Below the pieces are notes generated by a model. That model did no database searches. It was not told where the DNA came from and saw nothing but the letters and a program-made list of their open reading frames with translations. Positions 51,610 to 60,061 of a stretch of DNA of 64,000 nt are shown one piece after another. Made by a program: the position numbers and the translations under genes. Numbering within the stretch: the first letter of the stretch is position 1; each line of letters begins with the position of its first letter. This stretch comes from Natronohydrobacter sp. (GTDB lineage Bacteria; Pseudomonadota; Alphaproteobacteria; Rhodobacterales; Rhodobacteraceae): NCBI GenBank assembly GCA_030603695.1, contig JAUVXF010000004.1, positions 62,001 to 126,000 of the forward strand, in the 5' to 3' direction.

Positions 51610-52257
51610 CTAGACGCCCAAACGCGCGAGAAACCCGGCCAGATCATCGGTGTGATGGTGGATATGGGGGGCGTCATGGGGTTCGGGGGCAACATGGACA
51701 GTGCGCATGCCCAAAGCGTGTGGTGCGGCCAGATTGCGGGGGTCATCTTCAAACATGGCCGCGCGCGCGGTATCCAGCCCATCGCGGCCAAATACCCGGT
51801 CAAAGGCCGCGCGCTCTGGCTTGGGGCGATAGCCTGCATCCTCCACCCCGTAAATGGCGTTGAACAGGCCGCTCAGGCCACGGGCCTCCAGCACGCGTTC
51901 GGCATATTCGGCAGAGCCATTGGTATAAACAATCCGCCGCCCCGGCAGCGCCGCGATCTGCGCGCGCAAATTCGCATCCGGGCGCAGAACCGAGAAATCT
52001 ATATCATGCACGGCCTTCATATATGGCTCTGGCGCAAGGCCATGGCATTCCATCAGCCCGGCAAGGGTTGTGCCGTAACGCGCCCAATATTCACCGCGCA
52101 ACTGGTTGGCGGCATCATGGGACAGGCCCAGCTTGTCCATCACATAGGCGGTCATGCGGCGCTCGATCTGGTCGAACAGCCGCATTTCGGGCGGGTAGAG
52201 CGTATTGTCCAGATCAAAGACCCAGCCACGCACATGGGTAAAGAACTCTGCGGCCAT
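51610..52257 (-). CDS. HAD family hydrolase, pyrimidine 5'-nucleotidase-like
   Basis: 215 residues with HAD motif I in VRGWVFDLDNTLYPPEM, motif II in RRIVYTNGSAEYAERVL, motif III Lys in GYRPKPERAAFDRVF and motif IV in AAMFEDDPRNLAAPHALG. The N-terminal DNTLYPP pattern is that of the pyrimidine 5'-nucleotidase (Sdt1/SSM1-like) branch, which dephosphorylates UMP/CMP and related compounds. Start MAAEFFTHV; the in-frame extension to 52524 crosses the divergent GntR gene. Confidence 0.9.
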   Translation of the reverse strand: MAAEFFTHVRGWVFDLDNTLYPPEMRLFDQIERRMTAYVMDKLGLSHDAANQLRGEYWARYGTTLAGLMECHGLAPEPYMKAVHDIDFSVLRPDANLRAQIAALPGRRIVYTNGSAEYAERVLEARGLSGLFNAIYGVEDAGYRPKPERAAFDRVFGRDGLDTARAAMFEDDPRNLAAPHALGMRTVHVAPEPHDAPHIHHHTDDLAGFLARLGV

Positions 52258-52350
52258 GGCCCTCACATTAGCGCGCAAAGCGATATGCGCAAGCCAACAG
52301 GGCTTGTCATTCCCCGCGATCCCGGCTTTTCTTGGGGAAAACCGACAGAG

Positions 52351-53013
52351 ATGACCATGACCGCGGATACCAAACCCCTCAAAGACGCTTACACGCTGAT
52401 CTTGGAAGCCATTGACATTGGCCTTTACAAGCCCGGCGACAGATTGGTGGAATCGGAGCTGGCAGAGCGTTTTGGCGTCTCGCGCACGCCGGTGCGCGAA
52501 GCGCTGCAACGGTTGGAAACGCAATCCTTGCTAACTCGTGACGGGCGCTCTTTGATTGTGTCATCGCTGGATCACAACCAGTTGGCCGAACTTTATGTGG
52601 TGCGATCAGAGTTGGAAGGGCTGGCCGCGCGGCTGGCCGCACGTCACGCGACGCAAGAGGAAATCCGCCTTCTGCGCAGCATGCTAGAGGATGACCGCGC
52701 GCTGATACATGATCCGCAGGCGCTAAGCCGCGCGAACAAGCGCTTTCACAAGCAAATACACCTCGCCTCTCATAACCGCTATCTGGTGCAACAGCTTGAT
52801 CTTGTTCATCGGTCCATGGCGTTGCTGGCCACGACCTCTTTGTCATTCGAGGGGCGTGGCCAGCAAACGCTGGATGAACATTCAAACATTGTGGAAGCTA
52901 TAGCCGCAGGTGATGGCGACAGTGCGTATGAGGCGCTTAAACAGCACATCTCGCGTGCCTTTGAAACGCGCCTGCGCCAGGATTCGATGGCAGAGGCGCG
53001 TTACTCTGTCTGA
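52351..53013 (+). CDS. GntR family transcriptional regulator, FCD subfamily
   Basis: 220 residues: winged helix with the recognition segment RFGVSRTPVREALQRLETQS, then an FCD domain with the metal-site pattern RANKRFHKQIHLASHN and the later DEHSNIVEAIAAGD. Probably senses a small organic acid. The second ATG (MTADTKPL) two codons on is an alternative start. The gene is isolated: divergent from the HAD gene and convergent with the dienelactone hydrolase (2 bases between stops), so its target cannot be read from position. Confidence 0.92.
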   Translation: MTMTADTKPLKDAYTLILEAIDIGLYKPGDRLVESELAERFGVSRTPVREALQRLETQSLLTRDGRSLIVSSLDHNQLAELYVVRSELEGLAARLAARHATQEEIRLLRSMLEDDRALIHDPQALSRANKRFHKQIHLASHNRYLVQQLDLVHRSMALLATTSLSFEGRGQQTLDEHSNIVEAIAAGDGDSAYEALKQHISRAFETRLRQDSMAEARYSV

Positions 53014-53015
53014 TT

Positions 53016-53756
53016 TCAGAACACCTGTGACAGGAAATCCAGCAAGCCCGCTTCGGCCCCCGCATTGGCGGCAGGATCCCAATCATTCGAGGATGGAACC
53101 GTAAAGGAATGGCGCGCACCGCCGAAGATGCGCGCGCTATGGGGCACGCCTGCTGCTTGCAACTCGTCCATCAGGGTGGCCAGATCGGCCATGCCCGATA
53201 CAGGATCGGCAGAGCCGTGCAGCACCAGCACCGGGGCCGAAGTGGTGGAATAATCCTGCCCCTCTGGCGTGCCAAGCCCGCCATGGAAGCTGACAAAGCC
53301 TGCCAGATCAAACCCCGCGCGCGCCCCTTCCAGCGCTGCCGCACCGCCAAAGCAATAGCCTGTCAGCACCATGGCGGCAGGCACGTTTTCCAGCGCGGCG
53401 GCAGCATCAATCCCGGCTTGCATCCGGGCGCGGAATTCGGCGCGATCACCGTATAGCGCGCCGGTTTCGCGGCGGTAGTCGTCAACCCCTTCCAGCACGG
53501 CATCGCGGCCAAACAGGTCAAGCGCTATGCCCACATAGCCTTCCGCCGCCATGGCTTGCGCGCGGGCGATTTCGTGATCGTTCAGCCCATCCCAGTCATG
53601 GATGATCAAAACTGTGCCACGGGCTTCGCCATCGGGCATGGCGACAAAGCCTTCAAAAACCGTGTCGCCGTGGCTGTATTCAAAACTCTCTGCCCAAGCG
53701 GGGGTCAGGGCCAGCGTGGCGCATGTGCTGGCAAGGGCCAAAAGGCGTGGTGTCAT
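53016..53756 (-). CDS. Secreted dienelactone hydrolase family protein
   Basis: 246 residues with a signal peptide (MTPRLLALASTCATLALTPAWA) and a dienelactone hydrolase fold: the nucleophile Cys in VLTGYCFGGAAALEGA, Asp in LHGSADPVSGMADL, and His in FGGARHSFTVPSSND. Likely a periplasmic ester or lactone hydrolase; many such proteins act on esters other than dienelactone. No aromatic-ring pathway genes are adjacent. Monocistronic. Confidence 0.92.
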   Translation of the reverse strand: MTPRLLALASTCATLALTPAWAESFEYSHGDTVFEGFVAMPDGEARGTVLIIHDWDGLNDHEIARAQAMAAEGYVGIALDLFGRDAVLEGVDDYRRETGALYGDRAEFRARMQAGIDAAAALENVPAAMVLTGYCFGGAAALEGARAGFDLAGFVSFHGGLGTPEGQDYSTTSAPVLVLHGSADPVSGMADLATLMDELQAAGVPHSARIFGGARHSFTVPSSNDWDPAANAGAEAGLLDFLSQVF

Positions 53757-53815
53757 TGTGTTTCCTCCTGTCTAGGCGCCAGATGTAGCGCGCCAGCCGG
53801 GAAACCCACAAAAAA

Positions 53816-54274
53816 TCAGGCCAGTTTTTGCTTCACAATCGCGCCAGCTTTGCCAAAATCCATCTGTCCGGCATATTGCGCCTTCAGCGCGGCCATGACC
53901 GCGCCAATATCGCGCACCGAGGCCGCGCCGCTTTGGGCGATGACGCGCGCAATGGCCTCTGCCATCTCGGACTCTGTCAGTTGGCGCGGCAAGAACCCTT
54001 CGATCACCGTAATCTCGGCCAGTTCCTTTTCGGCCAGATCCAGCCGGGCGGCTTCTTCATAGGCGCGGGCCGAATCGCGGCGCTGTTTGACCATGCGTGT
54101 CAGAACCGCTGTCAGGTCAGCATCGGTCAGTTCGGTCACATCCTCATCGCCGCGCGCGGCGATTTCGCGATCTTTTATCGCGGCGTGAATCAGGCGCAGC
54201 GTGGCCAGCCGCGTCATATCCTTGGCCTTCATTGCGGCTTTCAGATCGCTGGAAATCTTGTCACGCAAGGACAT
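53816..54274 (-). CDS. GatB/YqeY domain-containing protein
   Basis: 152 residues. Start MSLRDKISSDLKAAMKAKDM, typical of YqeY proteins, then RLATLRLIHAAIKDREIAAR, and the tRNA-interacting tail domain IEGFLPRQLTESEMAEAIAR with KAQYAGQMDFGKAGAIVKQK. The domain is the C-terminal module of GatB amidotransferase, here free-standing; its role in tRNA-linked metabolism is not settled. Divergent from carA across 176 bases. The in-frame start at 54364 is rejected. Confidence 0.93.
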   Translation of the reverse strand: MSLRDKISSDLKAAMKAKDMTRLATLRLIHAAIKDREIAARGDEDVTELTDADLTAVLTRMVKQRRDSARAYEEAARLDLAEKELAEITVIEGFLPRQLTESEMAEAIARVIAQSGAASVRDIGAVMAALKAQYAGQMDFGKAGAIVKQKLA

Positions 54275-54411
54275 TGGCGGCTCCTGTGGTCGGTGGCTGT
54301 GCGCAAGCGCCCACAATAGCCAAGCTGACAGGCGGCGGCAAGGGCAGGTGATGTGATCATGCATATGCCGGTTCGGCTTGATATTTCCCCATGCCCGCCG
54401 TAGAGACGCCC

Positions 54412-54435
54412 AAATCCGATCCGAAATCCGATCCG
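54412..54435 (+). repeat. 12-base tandem repeat in the carA leader
   Basis: AAATCCGATCCG occurs twice head to tail just before the carA ribosome site (ACGGAGA). It lies inside a possible in-frame N-terminal extension of CarA that would start at 54391. Confidence 0.6.
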
Positions 54436-54450
54436 AACGGAGACGCGCCC

Positions 54451-55617
54451 ATGTCTGCCCAAAGCTCTAAACCTACTGCCTGTCTTGCGCTTGCTGATGG
54501 GACTATCTTTTATGGCCGCGGCTTTGGGGCCACTGGCGAAACGGTGGCGGAGCTGTGCTTCAACACCGCCATGACCGGCTATCAGGAAATCATGACAGAC
54601 CCGTCCTATGCCGGGCAGATCGTGACCTTCACCTTTCCCCATATCGGCAATGTTGGCGTGAATGCCGATGATGACGAAACGGCCCAGCCTGTGGCCGCCG
54701 GGATGGTGGTGAAATGGGATCCCACCGCGCCGTCAAACTGGCGCGCGACCGAGGATCTGGTCAGCTGGCTGCAAAAGCGCGGGCGCATCTGTATTGGCGG
54801 GCTGGATACGCGCCGCCTGACCCGCGCCATCCGCCAGCAGGGCGCGCCCCATGTGGCCTTGGCCCATGCCCCTGACGGTAAATTCGATATCGAATCGATG
54901 GTCGCGAAAGCGCGCGCATGGTCGGGATTGGTGGGCCTTGATCTGGCGCGCGATGTGACCTGTGCGCAAAGCTACCGCTGGGATGAAATGCGCTGGGCCT
55001 GGCCCGAAGGCTATACCCGCCAAAGCGCGCCGGTGCATAAGGTGGTGGCGATTGATTACGGTGCCAAGCGCAATATCCTGCGCTGTCTGGCATCGGCCGG
55101 CTGTGATGTGACCGTGCTGCCTGCAACGGCCACGGCCGAAGATGTGCTGGCGCTGAACCCCGATGGCGTGTTCCTGTCCAATGGCCCCGGTGATCCCGCT
55201 GCAACAGGCAAATATGCCGTGCCGATGATCCGCGATGTGCTGAAAGCTGATCTGCCAGTATTCGGCATCTGCCTTGGCCATCAGATGCTGGCACTGGCCT
55301 TGGGGGCGCAAACCATCAAGATGAATCACGGCCATCATGGCGCGAACCATCCTGTCAAAGACCATGAGACAGGTAAGGTTGAGATTACATCTATGAATCA
55401 CGGCTTTGCGGTGGACAGCCAGACATTGCCCGCAGGCGTGATAGAAACGCATAGCTCGCTTTTTGATGGGTCAAATTGCGGGATACGGATGCAGGATCGC
55501 CCCGTATTCTCTGTGCAGCACCACCCCGAAGCCAGCCCCGGCCCGCAAGACAGTTTTTACCTGTTCGAGCGGTTTGCAGCCTCTATGGCGGCACGCAAAA
55601 GCGCCGGAGCGGCCTAA
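54451..55617 (+). CDS. carA: Carbamoyl-phosphate synthase small subunit (glutaminase)
   Basis: Supplies ammonia from glutamine for carbamoyl phosphate, used in arginine and pyrimidine synthesis. 388 residues from MSAQSSKPTACLALADG. N-terminal domain with ELCFNTAMTGYQEIMTDPSY, class I glutaminase domain with Cys274 in VFGICLGHQMLALALG and the His-Glu pair in SVQHHPEASPGPQDS. carB is not in the window. A longer start at 54391 is in frame but adds a repeat-encoded segment. Confidence 0.96.
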   Translation: MSAQSSKPTACLALADGTIFYGRGFGATGETVAELCFNTAMTGYQEIMTDPSYAGQIVTFTFPHIGNVGVNADDDETAQPVAAGMVVKWDPTAPSNWRATEDLVSWLQKRGRICIGGLDTRRLTRAIRQQGAPHVALAHAPDGKFDIESMVAKARAWSGLVGLDLARDVTCAQSYRWDEMRWAWPEGYTRQSAPVHKVVAIDYGAKRNILRCLASAGCDVTVLPATATAEDVLALNPDGVFLSNGPGDPAATGKYAVPMIRDVLKADLPVFGICLGHQMLALALGAQTIKMNHGHHGANHPVKDHETGKVEITSMNHGFAVDSQTLPAGVIETHSSLFDGSNCGIRMQDRPVFSVQHHPEASPGPQDSFYLFERFAASMAARKSAGAA

Positions 55618-55686
55618 AGCCTTTAACCGTTTCTTAACCACTTTTCGGTCTAGTGGCCGGGATATGGGGTAAAGGGGCGGGCGCGC

Positions 55687-57600
55687 GTGGGGTTTGCAGC
55701 ATCGGTTGACTATGAGCAACTGTGGCAAGGTGCTTGCGGTCACTCGCCCGCGCACACGCCTTTGGGGCTGATCCTGCTGGATATGGGTGTGCTGCGCGAG
55801 GATGATTTGCTGCGTGCGCTACAGGTGCAGGCGCGGCAAGACGGATTTCTGGGCGATATTCTGGTTGCGCATGGGCTGATCACCCAAACCCAGCTGACCC
55901 AGGCGCTGGCGCGGCAATATGGCACAAGCGCATTGACGCTGGCGCAAGAGGCCCTGCCAGATCCCGCACTGATAGACCGTCTGGGGCTGCATGAATGTTT
56001 GCGCCTATCCTGCCTGCCATGGCAGCAAATGGGCGGTGTGACCCTTATTGCAACTGCGCGCCCGGCCCAATTTCTGCGCGCCCGCGCGCAACTGGAAGGG
56101 TGTTTTGGCCCCGTTGCCCTTGCGCTGATCGGCGAGCAGGATTTGCATGCGGCTATCTTGAAAACGCGCCGCAACCGTCTGAAATTATGGGCCGAAACCT
56201 GCGTTTCGGAAGCCGAAAGCTGCCGTCGTATGCAATCGCGCGGCTTTGGCAATCTGCTGGCCTTGGCCTGTGTGACACTGGCTAGTCTCGCGCTTCTTGC
56301 ACCTCGCGCCACGGTGCTGGTGCTGACCTGTATTGCCGCGTTTTTCCTGCTGCTCTCTACCTTGCTGAAAATCGCTGCGGCGATCGCCGCGCATCGTCAT
56401 GCGCCGGATGTGCAGGTTGGCCCATCCCCCGCCTCGGCCCGGCCTGCGCCAAAGCAGCCCATCATTTCGGTTCTTGTTCCGCTTTATAAGGAACCGCGTG
56501 TCATTTCCCGGCTGATCAACCGCTTGTCGCGGCTGACATGGCCGCGCGAGTTGCTGGATATCTTGCTGGTGGTGGAAGAGCATGACCACGCCACGCGTGC
56601 CGCCCTTGCCACACATGATTTGCCGCGCTGGATGCGCGTGATTGTGGTGCCTGATGCGCCGCTGAAAACCAAACCGCGCGCGCTGAATTATGCCATGCTG
56701 TTTGCGCGCGGCACGATTATCGGCGTCTATGACGCCGAAGATGCCCCCGATCCCGACCAGCTGCACCGGGTGGCGCGCTGCTTTCAAGAGGGGCCGGATA
56801 CTCTGGCCTGTGTGCAAGGTGTGCTGGATTTCTACAATGCGCGCACAAACTGGCTGTCACGATGCTTTGCCATCGAATATGCAACATGGTTTCGCATTAT
56901 CCTGCCGGGCATGCAGCGTTTGGGCCTGGCGGTGCCTTTGGGGGGGACAACCTTGTTTTTCCGCCGCGAGATTTTGGAAAGCTTGGGGGGCTGGGATGCC
57001 CATAACGTGACAGAGGATGCCGATCTGGGTATTCGCCTTGCGCGCCATGGCTATTACACGCAGCTTTTGGGCACTGTGACCCAGGAAGAAGCGAATTGCC
57101 GTGCGCTGCCGTGGATCAAGCAGCGCTCGCGCTGGCTTAAGGGCTATGCGGTGACATGGCTTGTGCATATGCGCGACCCGGTGCAGCTGTGGCGGCAGCT
57201 GGGCCCATGGCGGTTTTTCGGGGTGCAGGTGTTGTTTCTGGGCACGCTGGTGCAATTCATGCTGGCCCCTTTGCTCTGGACATTCTGGTTCATGCTTCTG
57301 GGGTTTGGCCATCCGCTGCAAGACAGTTTCGGGGCCGGGGTGATGCTGGGTTTTGTGGCCGTATTTCTGGTATCAGAGGCCGTAACGATTGCGGTGGGCT
57401 ATCTGGCCCTGAGCACGCCAGAGCATCGGCATTTGCGGCTGTGGCTGCCCAGCTTGCACGGCTATTTCCCACTGGCGGTGCTGGCGGTGTATAAGGCGCT
57501 GTGGGAATTGATCCGCGCGCCGTTTTACTGGGACAAAACCGCGCATGGGGATCATGGCGCTGCTTGCGATGCGCTGCAAGTGGCGCGCCCCAGATTCTGA
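55687..57600 (+). CDS. Glycosyltransferase family 2 with N-terminal MshEN-like (c-di-GMP-binding) domain
   Basis: 637 residues, start at a GTG. About residues 22-90 match the MshEN/GspE N-terminal pattern (LGLILLDMGVLREDDLLRAL, FLGDILVAHGLITQTQLTQA), a module known to bind c-di-GMP in other proteins. Two membrane helices lie at about 190-240, then a processive GT2 domain: VLVPLYKEP, the Asp motif GVYDAEDAPDPDQL, TEDADLGIRLARHG and QRSRW, followed by three or four C-terminal helices. Expected to synthesise and export a polysaccharide. The partner sulfotransferase gene begins 65 bases downstream. Confidence 0.88.
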   Translation: MGFAASVDYEQLWQGACGHSPAHTPLGLILLDMGVLREDDLLRALQVQARQDGFLGDILVAHGLITQTQLTQALARQYGTSALTLAQEALPDPALIDRLGLHECLRLSCLPWQQMGGVTLIATARPAQFLRARAQLEGCFGPVALALIGEQDLHAAILKTRRNRLKLWAETCVSEAESCRRMQSRGFGNLLALACVTLASLALLAPRATVLVLTCIAAFFLLLSTLLKIAAAIAAHRHAPDVQVGPSPASARPAPKQPIISVLVPLYKEPRVISRLINRLSRLTWPRELLDILLVVEEHDHATRAALATHDLPRWMRVIVVPDAPLKTKPRALNYAMLFARGTIIGVYDAEDAPDPDQLHRVARCFQEGPDTLACVQGVLDFYNARTNWLSRCFAIEYATWFRIILPGMQRLGLAVPLGGTTLFFRREILESLGGWDAHNVTEDADLGIRLARHGYYTQLLGTVTQEEANCRALPWIKQRSRWLKGYAVTWLVHMRDPVQLWRQLGPWRFFGVQVLFLGTLVQFMLAPLLWTFWFMLLGFGHPLQDSFGAGVMLGFVAVFLVSEAVTIAVGYLALSTPEHRHLRLWLPSLHGYFPLAVLAVYKALWELIRAPFYWDKTAHGDHGAACDALQVARPRF

Positions 57601-57665
57601 GGGGGCTGGATCGCCGCTGCCAATCGCGGTAGCAAGATGGCAATTGATGACAAGGCAAATTTCGG

Positions 57666-58277
57666 ATGCTCTATTTTCACAAACACGCGCTGGTGTTTCT
57701 GGCCACGCCCAAGGCGGGCAGCAGTGCCATTGAAAAAGCTTTGGCCCCGCATGCGGATATTGTGTTTCAGGGCGACCCGATGCTGAAGCATTGCACCTTT
57801 CAGCGCTATAAATGGCAGGTGGAAAAAACGATCCTGCTTTTTACGACTGCCGCGCCGCGCAGCATGGCGCTGATCCGGCAGCCCGAAGATTGGCTGGGCA
57901 GCTGGTTTCGGTATCGTCGGCGGCCATGGTTGAGAGGCTCTGCCCGCAGCACGCGAGAGATGAGCTTTGAACAGTTTGTGCAGGCCTATCTGGCCGATCC
58001 CCAGCCTGACTGTGCCAATGTGGGGCGGCAGGCGCGGTTTCTGACCAATCCTGCCGATGGCGCAACGGTGGATATTCTGTTTCAGTATGAAGCCATGCCT
58101 GCTGTCACGGAATTTCTGTCCGAGCGCCTTGGCTGCGAAGTGGTGTTGCAGCGGCAGAATGTTTCAGGCACATGCGATCTGGCGCTGTCCTCTGCGCTGC
58201 GCAGCCAGTTGGAGCAGCATTTGGCCGAAGATTATGAGATGCATGCCCGCGCGCTTGCGTCTGTAGCGGCGCTCTAG
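57666..58277 (+). CDS. Sulfotransferase family protein
   Basis: 203 residues with the 5'-phosphosulfate-binding loop in VFLATPKAGSSAIEKALAPH at the N-terminus and an Arg-rich segment RQPEDWLGSWFRYRRRPWLR typical of type 2/membrane-associated sulfotransferases. FLTNPADGATVDILFQYEAM and SERLGCEVVLQRQNVSG follow, as in bacterial polysaccharide sulfotransferases of this group. It would transfer sulfate from PAPS. Its position behind the glycosyltransferase suggests the exported polymer may be sulfated; this is inference from neighbourhood. Confidence 0.82.
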   Translation: MLYFHKHALVFLATPKAGSSAIEKALAPHADIVFQGDPMLKHCTFQRYKWQVEKTILLFTTAAPRSMALIRQPEDWLGSWFRYRRRPWLRGSARSTREMSFEQFVQAYLADPQPDCANVGRQARFLTNPADGATVDILFQYEAMPAVTEFLSERLGCEVVLQRQNVSGTCDLALSSALRSQLEQHLAEDYEMHARALASVAAL

Positions 58278-58358
58278 CGTGCGGTTCTGGCCGGGGCGCT
58301 CTTGCGTCATGCCCGCGCGCGCGGCACAGTGCACGCAGATAACGGCAAAGGACACCCC

Positions 58359-60047
58359 ATGAGCCTAGAGACTCGCATAGCCGCCGCGCGCGGCGAAATC
58401 CCGGCCGATCTGGTGCTGCGCGGGGCCGAGGTGCTGTGCACCGTGACAGGGGCGCGGATTGCTGGCGATGTGGCAATCATGGACGGCGTGATCATCGGCA
58501 TTGGGGCAGCGTATGAGGGGCGCGAGGTGATTGATCTGCCCGGCCAGACGCTTGTTCCGGGGTTTATTGATACGCATCTGCATATCGAATCGTCCCTTGT
58601 CACCCCGTTTGAATTTGATCGCTGTGTAGCCCCGCGCGGGGTGACAACCGCGATTTGCGACCCCCATGAGATTGCCAATGTCGCGGGCGCTATGGGCATC
58701 CGCTATTTTCTGGAGGCCGCCACGCGCACGGTGATGGATATCCGCGTCAATCTGTCCTCCTGCGTGCCCTCTACCCATATGGAAACGGCGGGTGCGTCCT
58801 TGGATGCGGCGGCGCTGGTGGCCTTGGCCGATCATCCCAAGGTGATTGGCTTGGCCGAATTCATGAATTTCCCCGGTGTGATTCATCGCGATCCTGGCTG
58901 CATGGAAAAGCTGCATGCCTTTGCGGGCCGCCATATTGATGGGCATGCGCCGCTTTTGTCGGGGCGTGATCTGAATGCCTATGCCACGGCAGGCATTCGC
59001 ACCGAACACGAATCCACCTCTGCGGCAGAGGCGCGGGAGAAGCTGCAAAAAGGGCTGCGCTGCCTGATCCGCGAAGGCTCTGTCAGCAAGGATATGCACG
59101 CGTTGGCCCCGCTGCTGACGCCTGTGACCGCCCCTTATATGTGCCTGTGCACCGATGATCGCAATCCGCTGGATATTGCCGAGCATGGCCATCTGGATCA
59201 TATGATCCGCACGCTGATTGCGCTGGGCTGTGATCCGCTGGCGGTGTACCGCGCCGCCACCCTGTCTGCGGCCGAGGCCTTCGGCCTGAAGGATCGCGGC
59301 CAGATCGCACCGGGCAAGCGTGCCGATATCGTGGCGCTGCCCGATCTGGCACAGTGCCGCGCCAGCCTTGTGCTATGCGGGGGGCAAGTGGTGGGGGATG
59401 CGGCTTTTGCCGCGCGCCAGACCATCCCGCCGGTTGCGCGCAGTTCTGTGCGCGCGCCCAAAGTGGCCGCGCCAGATTTCCGCTGCACCCGCGCGGGGCC
59501 AGAGACGCCTGTGATTGGCATTCTGGAAGGCAAGATCATAACCGAGCATTTGCGCGTGGATATTCCCCAGACCGAGGGCGACAAACTGCCCGATCCCGCG
59601 CGTGATCTGGCGCGCGTGGCAGTGGTGGAACGCCATGGCAAAAATGGCAGCATTGCCACAGGCTTTGTGCGCGGCTTTGGGCTGCAACGCGGGGCGATAG
59701 CCGCGACTGTGGCGCATGATCATCACAATATTGTCGCGGTGGGCGTGGGCTATGATGATCTGGCGCTGGCCGTCAATCGGCTGTCACAGATTGAGGGCGG
59801 TTTCGTGGTGGCGCATGCCGGGCAGGTGCTGGCGGAATTGGCCTTGCCCGTGGCCGGGCTGATGTCTTTGGCCAGCTATGAAGAGGTGCAGGCCGCGCTA
59901 ATTGATCTGCGCACGGCTGCGCGTTCCTTGGGCGTAACGCTGGAAGAGCCGTTTTTGCAACTGGCCTTTATCGCGCTGCCTGTAATCCCGCATCTGAAGA
60001 TCACCGATCAGGGGATGGTGGATGTGGATCGTTTTCAGATCATCTGA
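58359..60047 (+). CDS. ade: Adenine deaminase
   Basis: Converts adenine to hypoxanthine in purine salvage. 562 residues from [20 protein letters not shown] after AAAGGA; an in-frame ATG 19 codons upstream is less likely. Amidohydrolase metal site [45 protein letters not shown] and the C-terminal domain [14 protein letters not shown], which is typical of Ade rather than adenosine deaminase. The stop codon lies inside a strong hairpin shared with the converging polA gene. Confidence 0.95.
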   Translation: MSLETRIAAARGEIPADLVLRGAEVLCTVTGARIAGDVAIMDGVIIGIGAAYEGREVIDLPGQTLVPGFIDTHLHIESSLVTPFEFDRCVAPRGVTTAICDPHEIANVAGAMGIRYFLEAATRTVMDIRVNLSSCVPSTHMETAGASLDAAALVALADHPKVIGLAEFMNFPGVIHRDPGCMEKLHAFAGRHIDGHAPLLSGRDLNAYATAGIRTEHESTSAAEAREKLQKGLRCLIREGSVSKDMHALAPLLTPVTAPYMCLCTDDRNPLDIAEHGHLDHMIRTLIALGCDPLAVYRAATLSAAEAFGLKDRGQIAPGKRADIVALPDLAQCRASLVLCGGQVVGDAAFAARQTIPPVARSSVRAPKVAAPDFRCTRAGPETPVIGILEGKIITEHLRVDIPQTEGDKLPDPARDLARVAVVERHGKNGSIATGFVRGFGLQRGAIAATVAHDHHNIVAVGVGYDDLALAVNRLSQIEGGFVVAHAGQVLAELALPVAGLMSLASYEEVQAALIDLRTAARSLGVTLEEPFLQLAFIALPVIPHLKITDQGMVDVDRFQII

Positions 60048-60056
60048 AAACGATCC
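60026..60056. terminator. Long palindrome over the ade stop codon, between ade and polA
   Basis: GGATCGTTTTCAGAT and ATCTGAAAACGATCC are perfect reverse complements flanking one base (60041), giving at least a 13-bp stem; the ade stop TGA (60045-60047) is within it. The TTTT/AAAA inside the stem could aid termination from either side. It ends 5 bases before the polA stop codon. Confidence 0.7.
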
Positions 60057-60061
60057 CGCAT

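Noticed and set aside
51385-53013. 542-codon version of the second GntR gene
   Set aside because: The first 322 codons lie antisense to the HAD gene and small membrane protein gene; the regulator begins at 52351.
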